The position numbers and the translations under genes are program-made. Shown here one piece after another: positions 48,712 through 55,712 of a stretch of DNA of 64,000 nucleotides. Under the pieces are notes generated by a model that searched no databases, was not told the DNA's origin, and worked only from the letters and a program-made list of their open reading frames with translations. The DNA lies in the NCBI RefSeq assembly GCF_020616555.1, contig NZ_CP085173.1, positions 8,634,001 through 8,698,000 on the forward strand. The letters are read 5' to 3'. Positions within the stretch are counted from its first letter, which is position 1. Each line of letters begins with the position of its first letter. This DNA comes from Streptomyces longhuiensis (lineage in GTDB: Bacteria > Actinomycetota > Actinomycetes > Streptomycetales > Streptomycetaceae).

Positions 48712-49416
48712 TCAGCGAGGCGACGAACCGCGCGCCCGCAGCAGGTCGGCCATGAGCTTCATCTCCGACTCCTGCGCGTCGACCATGCCCTGCGCGAGAC
48801 GCCGTTCCACCGGGACCTCGCACTGCCGGGCGCAGGCGCTCGCCATGTCGACGCCGCCCATGTGATGGGCCGTCATCAACTGGAGGTACAGCACCTCGGC
48901 GTCCTCGCCCTCGGCCTTGCGCAGCTGGTCGAGCTCGGCGTCGGTGGCCATGCCCGGCATGAGCGCGCCGCCCTTCGCGGCGATTCCGTCGTCCCCGTGG
49001 CCATGCGCGTGACTGCCACCCATCCACGCCATGTAGCCGCCGTCCGGCGCGACCTTGGGCAGCCCCCACAGGTCGAGCCGGCCCAGCAGCATGCCGCGCT
49101 GGTTGGCCTGGGTGTTGGCGATGTCGTAGGCGAGCCGGCGCACCTCCTCGTCGTCCGTGCGGTCGCGGACGACGAAGGACATCTCCACCGCCTGCTGGTG
49201 GTGGACGGCCATGTCCCGGGCGAACCCCGCGTCCGCGGAGCCGACGGCCGGCGGCTCGGCCCGCGCCGGCTTCGCCGCGCCACTGCCGGGGGTGGCCAGG
49301 ACCCACAGGGCCAGGGCGAGGGCGACGAGGACGGCCGCGCCGACGAAGAGCAACCGGACGGGAGCCGGACGCCCGGCCGCTTCGCCGGACCCGACGGTGT
49401 CCGCGGACGCCGTCAT
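48712..49416 (-). CDS. DUF305-family exported protein (CopM-like)
   Basis: This 234-residue protein has a short cytoplasmic start, one membrane segment (VRLLFVGAAVLVALALALWV) and an extracytoplasmic DUF305 domain. The domain is rich in His and Met: FARDMAVHHQQAVEM, GGSHAHGHGDDG and QLMTAHHMGGVDMA, with Cys-x3-Cys (ACARQC). The cyanobacterial copper chaperone CopM is a member of this family, so metal binding at the cell surface is likely. Its ATG overlaps the TGA of the DUF3105 gene (TGATG), indicating translational coupling. Nearby CDF transporter and ArsR genes support a role in metal handling, although the metal is not known. Confidence 0.88.
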   Translation of the reverse strand: MTASADTVGSGEAAGRPAPVRLLFVGAAVLVALALALWVLATPGSGAAKPARAEPPAVGSADAGFARDMAVHHQQAVEMSFVVRDRTDDEEVRRLAYDIANTQANQRGMLLGRLDLWGLPKVAPDGGYMAWMGGSHAHGHGDDGIAAKGGALMPGMATDAELDQLRKAEGEDAEVLYLQLMTAHHMGGVDMASACARQCEVPVERRLAQGMVDAQESEMKLMADLLRARGSSPR

Positions 49417-50072
49417 CAGCTCCCCTCCAGACCGTTGGTGCAGGCGGCGCCGGGCTCGGGGGTCTGCGCACCCTGCACGTACTTGGTGAAGAACTGCTCG
49501 ACCCGCGGGTCGGACGCCTTGTCGACGGTGAGCTGGTGGCCCCACGCGGACAGCATGATCGGACCCGCCTGGCCGTCGACCGGACTCATCAGCGAGTAGG
49601 GGGTCTTGGCGACCTTCTCGCCGAGCTTCGCGACGTCGGCGTCACCGGCCTTGCCGTTGTACGTCACCCAGACCGCGCCGTGTTCGAGGGAGTGCACGGC
49701 GTTCTCGTTCGGTATGGCCTTGGTGTAGACGGTGCCGTCGCACGTCATCCAGGCCTGGTTGTGGTCCCCGCCGACGGGCGGGTTCATCTTGTAGGTGACG
49801 GCCTTGGTGACGTGGTCGCGGCCGAGCTTCTTCGCGTCCCAGCTCTTCTCGCCCCGCACGGGCTTCTTCGCCGCGGCTGTCTGCTGTTCGTCCTTGTCGT
49901 TCGCCCTGTCGATGGCGTACGCGCCGAAGCCGACGAGCCCGGCGACGATGACCGTGCTGAGTGTGACGGTGATGATGCGGTTGCGCCGGTCGCGGACCTG
50001 CTGGGCGCGGCGCATCTCGTCGATACGGGCCTTGCGCGCGGTGGCCGCTGCCCTCTTGCTGGTTCTGCTCAT
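49416..50072 (-). CDS. DUF3105-family membrane-anchored protein
   Basis: This 218-residue protein has a basic cytoplasmic N-terminus (about 1-30), one membrane segment (IITVTLSTVIVAGLVGFGAY), and an outer DUF3105 domain. Conserved family features are visible: YKMNPPVGGDHNQAWMTCDG, ENAVHSLEHGAVWVTY and LSAWGHQLTVDKASDPR. The many His and the Cys/Trp residues of GDHNQAWMTCDG suggest ligand or metal binding, but family function is not established. It is the first gene of a coupled pair with DUF305, a pairing I believe is common in actinobacteria. The ATG at 50072 lies about 130 bp from the Cys-rich exported protein gene, on the same strand. Confidence 0.87.
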   Translation of the reverse strand: MSRTSKRAAATARKARIDEMRRAQQVRDRRNRIITVTLSTVIVAGLVGFGAYAIDRANDKDEQQTAAAKKPVRGEKSWDAKKLGRDHVTKAVTYKMNPPVGGDHNQAWMTCDGTVYTKAIPNENAVHSLEHGAVWVTYNGKAGDADVAKLGEKVAKTPYSLMSPVDGQAGPIMLSAWGHQLTVDKASDPRVEQFFTKYVQGAQTPEPGAACTNGLEGS

Positions 50073-50201
50073 GGGTATGGCTCCTCGCCGCCGCGCGGTG
50101 TCGTGGCGCGGCGGTTCTGCGGGACGGGTGATGTCGTGGTGTGCGCGAGCGCGCGTGCGGCGCGGCGCGGCGATGAGCGCCCGCGCCGGCCCGACATCGG
50201 C

Positions 50202-50657
50202 CTAGGTCCGCTGAATCTGGAGGACGTGGAGATCAGGGGCGGTGCCGGAGGGCGGGAGGCCCGACGGGGCCGGGGGCGGGGCGTCCGGCATCGCGGCGGC
50301 GGGCATGCGGGGGAGAACCGCCGCATGAGGCTGCGCGGGAGCGGAGAGCACGGCGCGTACGCCCCGGGAGGCCGGGTCGCAACACCTGTCCCCGGCCGGG
50401 CAGTCGCCCCGGCGCGCGACGGTCTCCGCCGCGTGTGGCTGCGCGGATCGCACGTGATGCTGAGTCGCGCTCCCGGCCGCAACAGAGGTCACCGTGGGAA
50501 GGTAGCCGTCCGCCGTGCTGTCGGTGCCGTGGGCCGCGGGGCCCAGGCACATCACCAGTGCCGCGAGCAGCACGCCCAGGGCAGGGCAGAGCGCGGCGAT
50601 CCGCGTGGCCCACCACGCGCCGCGCCCCGCACACTGCGTCCTGCTTCCGGTCATCAC
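50202..50657 (-). CDS. Small Cys-rich exported or membrane protein, possible metal-cluster member
   Basis: I do not recognise this 151-residue protein. A hydrophobic segment near the N-terminus (IAALCPALGVLLAALVMCLG) is either a signal peptide or an anchor. The exported part is rich in Pro, Ala and His and has a compact Cys motif (GDCPAGDRCCDP, about residues 84-95). It lies just upstream of the DUF3105-DUF305 pair on the same strand, and this position suggests a part in the same metal-related process. Start choice is uncertain: GTG at 50657 or ATG at 50654, both inside a 14-bp palindrome (CATCACCGGTGATG, 50652-50665). Confidence 0.6.
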   Translation of the reverse strand: MMTGSRTQCAGRGAWWATRIAALCPALGVLLAALVMCLGPAAHGTDSTADGYLPTVTSVAAGSATQHHVRSAQPHAAETVARRGDCPAGDRCCDPASRGVRAVLSAPAQPHAAVLPRMPAAAMPDAPPPAPSGLPPSGTAPDLHVLQIQRT

Positions 50658-50718
50658 CGGTGATGTTAAGCGGTGCCTGTGAACGCCCTGTTGGGCAGGG
50701 GGCGAAGCTCCCGGGTCT

Positions 50719-51792
50719 CTACGCGGAGTGGTGGGCGAGCACCGCGTGCGGGTCGGGTGCGCCGGGGTCGGGCGCAGGGTCGGCGTGCACGAGCGCGCCG
50801 GTGAGCTTGGGGACGGCGTGCAGCAGGGCGTGCTCGGCGGCGACCGCGACCTCGTGGGCGGCGCGCACGCTGAGCGCGCCGTCGACGACGATGGCGACCT
50901 CGGCGCGCAGCCGGTGCCCGATCCACCGCATCCGCAGTTCGCCGACGGCCAGCACGCCGGGTACGTGTTTCAGTGCGTGCTCGGCGCTGTCGACGACGGC
51001 CGGGTCGACGGCGTCCATCACACGCCGGAAGACCTCGCGGCAGGCGTCGCGCAGCACCAGAAGGATGGCGGCGGTGATGGCCAGTCCCACGAGCGGGTCG
51101 GCGAGCCGCCAGCCGACGGCGGCGCCGCCCGCGCCGATGAGCACGGCGAGCGAGGTGAACCCGTCCGTCCGCGCGTGCAGTCCGTCGGCGACCAGCGCGG
51201 CGGAGCCGATGTCACGGCCGACGCGGATGCGGTAGCGGGCGACCCATTCGTTGCCGAGGAACCCGATCACGGCGGCCGCGGCCACGGCCGGCAGGTACGT
51301 GATGTCCCGCGGGTCGATGAGCCGGTCGACGGCCGTCCACGCGGCGAAGGCCGCGGAGGCGGCGATGGTCAGGACGATGACGAGCCCGGCGATGTCCTCG
51401 GCGCGCCCGTATCCGTAGGTGAAGCGGCGGTTGGCGGCCCGCCGGCCCAGGACGAAGGCGACGCCGAGCGGCAGCGCGGTGAGGGCGTCCGCCGCGTTGT
51501 GGACCGTGTCGCCGAGCAGCGCGACCGAACCGGAGAGGACGACGACGACCGCCTGGGCCGCCGCGGTCACGCCCAGTACGGCCAGCGAGATCCACAGGGC
51601 ACGCAGGCCACGGGCCGAGGCTTCGAGTGCCCGGTCGGTCTTGTCGGCGGTTTCGTGGGAGTGCGGGGTGAGGACGTGCGCGAGCCGGTGCCGCCACCGG
51701 GCCGCCGCCGACGAGGGGCCGTGGCCGCGGTGGTGATCGTCGCCGTGGTGATGCGCGCCGTCATGGGGTGCGTGTCCGTGCTGAGGGCTCAA
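50719..51792 (-). CDS. Cation diffusion facilitator (CDF) metal exporter
   Basis: This 357-residue membrane protein exports divalent metal ions such as zinc, cobalt, nickel or cadmium in exchange for protons. The His-rich cytoplasmic N-terminus (QHGHAPHDGAHHHGDDHHRG) can collect metal. Six membrane segments follow; the transport site is visible in TM2 (GDTVHNAADALTALP, His-x3-Asp) and TM5 (DGLHARTDGFTSLA, His-x3-Asp). The C-terminal ferredoxin-like domain covers about residues 265-350. The start is a TTG at 51792 with GGAAGG seven bases upstream. It is divergent from an ArsR gene, whose product probably represses it in the absence of metal. Confidence 0.92.
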   Translation of the reverse strand: MSPQHGHAPHDGAHHHGDDHHRGHGPSSAAARWRHRLAHVLTPHSHETADKTDRALEASARGLRALWISLAVLGVTAAAQAVVVVLSGSVALLGDTVHNAADALTALPLGVAFVLGRRAANRRFTYGYGRAEDIAGLVIVLTIAASAAFAAWTAVDRLIDPRDITYLPAVAAAAVIGFLGNEWVARYRIRVGRDIGSAALVADGLHARTDGFTSLAVLIGAGGAAVGWRLADPLVGLAITAAILLVLRDACREVFRRVMDAVDPAVVDSAEHALKHVPGVLAVGELRMRWIGHRLRAEVAIVVDGALSVRAAHEVAVAAEHALLHAVPKLTGALVHADPAPDPGAPDPHAVLAHHSA

Positions 51793-51878
51793 GGGTCGGG
51801 CCTTCCTGGACGGGGGCGGAGGCTGAGGGACCGGGGCGGAGCTGGACACCGGAAGGCGTCCCGTTCCATTATGTGCGT

Positions 51879-52289
51879 ATGAGCGCACGCATGCACCTGT
51901 CACCTGCGCACGGTGCGCACCCGCGAGACCCGAGCGACGAGCAGCTTGCCTACGCCGCCGACCTCCTCGGCCTCCTCGCCGACCGCACCCGTCTCGTACT
52001 GCTGCACACGCTCGGCAGTGGCGAGGCGGATGTCACGACGCTCACCGAGACGTGCGGCGCGGCCCGCCCCGCCGTCAGCCAGCACCTGGCGAAACTCCGG
52101 CTCGCGGGCCTGGTGACCGTCCGCAAGGAGGGCCGCCGCATGATCTACGCGCTGCCCGACGGGCATCTGCGACGCCTGGTGAGCGAGGCGCTGAACCTCG
52201 CGGACCATCACCTCGGGCCCCGGCCCGCGACGCCCGGCATCACCGCGCCCCAGCCGGAGGGGCCGCGAAGGCGCCGTTCGGGAACCTAG
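51879..52289 (+). CDS. ArsR/SmtB-family metal-responsive repressor
   Basis: This 136-residue protein has the ArsR winged helix: LGLLADRTRLVLLHTLGSGE, then VTTLTETCGAARPAVSQHLA, KLRLAGLVTVRKEGRRMIY. The C-terminal helix holds His residues (LNLADHHLGPRP), and the start adds MHLSPAHGAHPRD, so metal sites with His and the Cys of TETCGAARP are possible. Start codon is ATG at 51879, with a poor ribosome binding site and possibly leaderless. It is divergent from the CDF exporter gene by 86 bp. The HIT-domain gene follows 10 bp after its stop. It probably represses the exporter until metal binds. Confidence 0.88.
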   Translation: MSARMHLSPAHGAHPRDPSDEQLAYAADLLGLLADRTRLVLLHTLGSGEADVTTLTETCGAARPAVSQHLAKLRLAGLVTVRKEGRRMIYALPDGHLRRLVSEALNLADHHLGPRPATPGITAPQPEGPRRRRSGT

Positions 52290-52299
52290 GATCCCCGGC

Positions 52300-52764
52300 A
52301 TGACGGATCCCGACTGCTACGCGTGCGGCGAGGAAGCGCGGTTCGCCGGCCTGCCGCCACGCGAGCGCATCGCCTTCGACGAGCACTGGCGGGTGGTCCA
52401 CGCCATCGGAACGACGCTGCCGGGATGGCTGGTGCTGCTGCCGCGACGCCACGTGACGGCCGTCCATGACCTGACCGACGCGGAGGCCGGGACTCTGGGC
52501 GCCTGGCAGGTCGGGCTCTCCCGCGCGCTGCGCAGGGTGACCGGCTGCGAGAAGACGTACGTGGCGCAGTTCGCGGAGGCCGAAGGCTTCTCGCACGTGC
52601 ACTTCCACGTGGTGCCCCGGCCGCCCGACCTCCCGCGGGAGCGCCGCGGTCCGGGTGTCTTCGCGATGCTCGGCCGGCCGGAGGGGGAGTGGGTGACGGA
52701 CGGCGAGGCGGACCGGATGGCGCGTGCGCTACGGGCCTGTCTCCGCCCCGATCCGCCCATGTGA
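52300..52764 (+). CDS. HIT-family nucleotide hydrolase/transferase
   Basis: This 154-residue protein belongs to the histidine triad family. The catalytic triad is in FSHVHFHVVPRPPDLP (His-x-His-x-His), preceded by the N-terminal barrel strands (RIAFDEHWRVVHAI, LLPRRHVTAVHDL). An N-terminal Cys pair (CYACGEE) may bind zinc. Members cleave phosphoramidates or transfer nucleoside monophosphates. It begins 10 bp after the ArsR gene, so both are probably transcribed together. Whether its chemistry is connected with metals or only with the regulator's operon is unknown. Confidence 0.9.
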   Translation: MTDPDCYACGEEARFAGLPPRERIAFDEHWRVVHAIGTTLPGWLVLLPRRHVTAVHDLTDAEAGTLGAWQVGLSRALRRVTGCEKTYVAQFAEAEGFSHVHFHVVPRPPDLPRERRGPGVFAMLGRPEGEWVTDGEADRMARALRACLRPDPPM

Positions 52765-52783
52765 CCGTGATGGTGACACGGTG

Positions 52784-53305
52784 TCAGTTCTCTGCCGGTG
52801 AATCCTGGTCGAGTACGTACAGCTCCGGCAGGTTGACGACGATCGCCTCCTGCGTGCTGCGCGCGATCACGACGACCGCCTCCTCGTCCGGGCTCGGGTT
52901 CTCCTCGCGGTGCGGGACGTAGGGCGGAACGAAGATGTAGTCGCCGGGTGCCGTGCGGAGCCGGACCTCTTCGGGGGTGCCGGTGGAGTCGTCCAGGAAC
53001 ACGAACTCCGGGTGGCCCTTCACGACATGGATCGCCGTCTCCGAAGCGCCGTGATGGTGGTTGGAGGAGGCGGTGTCGGGGGCCACGTGTGTCTGGCCCA
53101 TCCAGATGCGCTCGGAGCCGACCGTGCTGCCGCTGATCGCCGCGAACCGCCGCATGCCGCCGGTCTGCGCGGTGTCGCCGTCCAGTTCGCCCGCGCGGAT
53201 GTGGTGGAGCCGGACGCGCAGTGGCGGCTGTGCGCCATGGTCCGGGAGGTCGGGGTGGAACGCGTCGTGCTCGGGGGAGTCGCCGGTGTGTGAAGGTGTG
53301 GCCAT
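52784..53305 (-). CDS. Cupin-domain protein
   Basis: This 173-residue protein has a single cupin beta-barrel. Motif 1 is SNHHHGASETAIHVVKGHPE with clustered His and Glu ligands for a metal ion, and motif 2 is GDYIFVPPYVPHREENPSPD. The N-terminus (about 40 residues) is His- and Asp-rich and lacks a signal peptide. Single-domain cupins can be dioxygenases, isomerases or binding proteins, so the activity is not determined. I chose the ATG at 53305; a longer reading to 53485 starts in Pro/Arg-rich noise that also spans the promoter. A good promoter lies about 150 bp upstream. Confidence 0.85.
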   Translation of the reverse strand: MATPSHTGDSPEHDAFHPDLPDHGAQPPLRVRLHHIRAGELDGDTAQTGGMRRFAAISGSTVGSERIWMGQTHVAPDTASSNHHHGASETAIHVVKGHPEFVFLDDSTGTPEEVRLRTAPGDYIFVPPYVPHREENPSPDEEAVVVIARSTQEAIVVNLPELYVLDQDSPAEN

Positions 53306-53455
53306 GGCAGTCCTGCTCGTCGTGGGCGGGCCGTCGGCGGTGGCCCGGCGTGGGGAGCGGTGCGCGCGCCGGTGTGGTGGGTGCCGAGGTCGACGGGGAC
53401 CAGGGGGTCCCGGCTCGCTCGGTGCCGTGCCGGGAACGCTCAAGATCCACGGCCG

Positions 53456-53485
53456 ACCGTAGAGAGCCGGTCGAACGGATGTCAA
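53456..53485 (-). promoter_or_regulatory. Vegetative-type promoter of the cupin gene
   Basis: On the minus strand a consensus -35 TTGACA (53480-53485) and a -10 TACGGT (53456-53461) are separated by 18 bp. The 298-bp gap 53306-53603 otherwise shows no gene. Confidence 0.6.
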
Positions 53486-53603
53486 GGTTTGTCCGTTGCG
53501 GCGGCTTCGGGTCCTGATCGCGGCCGGAGTCGTGTTCGGCGGTGGTCCGGCCGCAGGTGGCCGAAGGGCCGATCCTGACGTTGGGTCACTGCCTGATGAA
53601 GCG

Positions 53604-54161
53604 TCAGGAGGATGCGGAATTGGATGAGTTCATGGGTGGCGCTGGGGCCACGTACGTCCGCGTGCGGGCGAGCCGGCCGTCGGCGGTCGTCCGGTCGGCG
53701 GTGGAGGTGCCGACGTGGCGCCGGCCCGCGCGTTCGTACAGCCCGATGGCGGCGCGCGCGGCCGTCTCGACCTCCAGGACCGGTGTCTGCCCGCGCGCCG
53801 CGGCGGTCCCGATCGCCCGGTCGAGCAGCAGGGGACCGCTCCGCTCCGCCGGGCGCGGGTGCCGGCGAAGAGCCGCGCCCCGGCCGGCGGGCGCCGCAGG
53901 GGCGGCCCGGCGGCCGCGGCCAGGGCGAGTCCTGGCGGGGTGAGCACCATGTGCCCGACGACATCGGCGCCCGCCATGACCACCCAGGCGTCGGTCATGC
54001 CGTGTGGGGTCAGCCGGCCCGCCGGATCTGCGGGCCGGTCCACCGGATGGTGCTCGGCCGCCTGGACCCCGGCGAGGGCCTCGACGCAACGGGGCAGATC
54101 GGCGTCGGCGCGCGGGCGCCGCGAGAGTTCGTTCGTGTCCGTCGTGCCGGGATCCCGGCAT
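53604..54161 (-). pseudogene. GNAT acetyltransferase gene disrupted by a frameshift
   Basis: Parts of one GNAT acetyltransferase lie in two reading frames. The upstream half is in one frame (MTDAWVVMAGADVVGHMVL, then RLFAGTRARRSGA), and the acetyl-CoA-loop and C-terminal half in another (GPLLLDRAIGTAAARG and AAIGLYERAGRRHVGTST). The switch falls near 53837-53846, where one missing base would restore the join. No good start codon exists in the upstream frame. Two positions usually occupied by Trp in such enzymes read Arg (ERAGRRHVG, TADRTTADG), each one base from TGG, consistent with decay. A sequencing error is the main alternative. It ends near the AlkB-like stop. Confidence 0.7.
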
Positions 54162-54179
54162 CCATGCGACCTCGCGGGG

Positions 54180-54809
54180 TCACTGCACCCCGTGCGGCCG
54201 GAACTGGATGCTGATCCGGCCGCCCGCGGCCCGCGTCGTCTTCGGGACGGCGTGCTCCCACGTCCGCTGGCAGGAGCCGCCCATCACGATCAGATCGCCG
54301 TGGCCCAGCGGCCGGCGGACCACGTCGCCGCCGTCGCGTGGGCGCAGCAGCAGATCGCGCGGCGCTCCCACGGAGAGGATGGCGACCATGGTGTCCTCGC
54401 GGGCGCCGCGCCCGATGCGGTCGCCGTGCCAGGCGACGCTGTCGCGGCCGTCGCGGTAGTGGCACAGCCCGGCCGTCGTGAAGGGTTCCCCGAGCTCGGC
54501 CGCGTAGTGCGCCGACAGTGTCCGTCGGGCCTCGTCGAGGACGGGGTGCGGGAGCGGCTCGCCCTCGCCGTAGAAGGCGAGCAGGCGCGGCACGTCCACG
54601 ACCCGCTCGTACATCTGGCGCCGTTCGGCCTTCCACGGCACCTCCGTGGCGAGCTGCTCGAACAGGGCGTCGGCGCCGCTGAGCCAGCCCGGCAGCAGGT
54701 CGATCCAGGCGCCGTCGCCGAGCATGGTCCTGCGGACCCCGTCCAGCGGGCTCAGTCGCACGTCGTCGCCCTGGTCGAACAGGGACCCCTGGAGTTGGTG
54801 CGTTGCCAT
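54180..54809 (-). CDS. AlkB-like 2-oxoglutarate/Fe(II)-dependent dioxygenase
   Basis: This 209-residue protein fits the AlkB family, which repairs alkylated DNA or RNA bases by oxidative demethylation. The Fe-binding His-x-Asp is in SVAWHGDRIGRG, the distal His in WEHAVPKTTRAA, and the 2-oxoglutarate Arg in GGRISIQFRPHG. The N-terminal part holds the nucleotide-recognition lid (WKAERRQMYERVVDVPRLLA). The length matches family members. It is divergent from a TOPRIM protein gene with a 12-bp palindrome between them, so joint induction by damage is possible. The start is an ATG at 54809. Confidence 0.9.
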   Translation of the reverse strand: MATHQLQGSLFDQGDDVRLSPLDGVRRTMLGDGAWIDLLPGWLSGADALFEQLATEVPWKAERRQMYERVVDVPRLLAFYGEGEPLPHPVLDEARRTLSAHYAAELGEPFTTAGLCHYRDGRDSVAWHGDRIGRGAREDTMVAILSVGAPRDLLLRPRDGGDVVRRPLGHGDLIVMGGSCQRTWEHAVPKTTRAAGGRISIQFRPHGVQ

Positions 54810-54841
54810 GAGGACAGCGTACTCCTAGATTCGAACGTGTG

Positions 54842-54853
54842 AGCTAATTAGCT
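54842..54853. promoter_or_regulatory. 12-bp perfect palindrome between AlkB and TOPRIM genes
   Basis: AGCTAATTAGCT is perfectly self-complementary and is the most AT-rich point of the gap. It lies 33 bp from the AlkB-like start and 16 bp from the TOPRIM gene start, a good place for a shared operator. Confidence 0.5.
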
Positions 54854-54868
54854 GGACGCGGACACCCT

Positions 54869-55549
54869 GTGCCCTGCGAAACTGGGCGTGTGGACGAGAT
54901 GAGACGGTTCCGTCGGGCGGCCGGGGCGTGGGCGGCGCACGGAGGTGATGACGGGCCGGCCGCACAGGCGGCCCGCGAGCTGGCCGTCGCGGCCGGTGTG
55001 CGCAAGGTCGTCCTGGTCGAGGGGGAGAGCGACCTGGTCGCCGTCGAGGCGCTGGCCCGGCGGCGCGGGCGCAGGCTCGACGAGGAGGGCGTCGCGGTGC
55101 TGCCGCTCGGCGGCGCGATGAGCATCGGGCGGTTCCTCGCCGTGTGCGGCCCGGACGGGCTCGACGTCACCGTCGCCGGGCTGTGCGACGCGGGCGAGGA
55201 ACACTACTTCCGCAGTGTCCTGGAGCGGACCGGCCCGCGCCCCCACCTCACCCACGCGGACATGGAGAAGCTCGGCTTCTACGTCTGCGTCGCGGACCTG
55301 GAGGACGAGCTGATTCGCGGCCTCGGCGTGGACACCGTGCAGGAAGTCCTGGACATCGAGGGCGACTTGAGGTCCTTCCGCACCTTCCAGAAGCAGCCGG
55401 CGCAGCGGGAGCGGGGCGTGGAGCGGCAGTTGCGGCGGTTCATGGGGACGCACAGCGGCCGCAAGGCGCAGTACGCGCGCTCACTCGTGGAGCGGTTCGA
55501 CCTCGACCGGGTGCCACGCCCTCTGGACCGGCTCCTCGCGCATGTCTGA
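54869..55549 (+). CDS. Single-domain TOPRIM protein (OLD-family-like annotation)
   Basis: This 226-residue protein carries a TOPRIM fold: VRKVVLVEGESDLVAVEALA with the catalytic-type Glu and the Asp of EGESD, then VAGLCDAGEEHYFRSVLERT with a second acidic pair, and VCVADLEDELIRGLGVDTVQ. TOPRIM occurs in topoisomerases, primases and OLD nucleases; this protein has only that domain plus a helical, Arg-rich tail (ERQLRRFMGTHSGRKAQYAR). It may cut or bind DNA with a metal ion. The start is uncertain, GTG at 54869 or GTG at 54890. It is divergent from the AlkB-like gene. Its last codons begin a tandem array (55538-55692). Confidence 0.78.
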   Translation: MPCETGRVDEMRRFRRAAGAWAAHGGDDGPAAQAARELAVAAGVRKVVLVEGESDLVAVEALARRRGRRLDEEGVAVLPLGGAMSIGRFLAVCGPDGLDVTVAGLCDAGEEHYFRSVLERTGPRPHLTHADMEKLGFYVCVADLEDELIRGLGVDTVQEVLDIEGDLRSFRTFQKQPAQRERGVERQLRRFMGTHSGRKAQYARSLVERFDLDRVPRPLDRLLAHV

Positions 55550-55692
55550 CTCCGGGGCGCACGGCTGGCTCCGCCCGCACGTCTGACTCCGGCACGCACG
55601 GCAGACCCCGCGCACACGGCAGACCCTGCGCACACGCCTGACCCGGCACACGCCTGACCCGGCGCACGCCTGACCCGGCGCACGCCTGCCCC
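55538..55692 (+). repeat. Degenerate 16-18-bp tandem array beginning at the TOPRIM stop
   Basis: About ten units run from the last codons of the TOPRIM gene to 21 bp before the stop of the convergent VWA gene. The first is GCGCATGTCTGACTCCGG at 55538-55555 with the real stop, a close copy is at 55577-55592, and three 16-bp units (CACGCCTGACCCGGCG or one change) are consecutive at 55633-55680. The central units are degenerate. Confidence 0.75.
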
Positions 55693-55712
55693 AGGCGTCG
55701 CGAACGGCCCGG

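Noticed and set aside
53306..53485. N-terminal extension of the cupin up to 53485
   Set aside because: The added 60 residues are Pro/Arg-rich noise, span a promoter-like element, and the ATG at 53305 gives the natural fold start.
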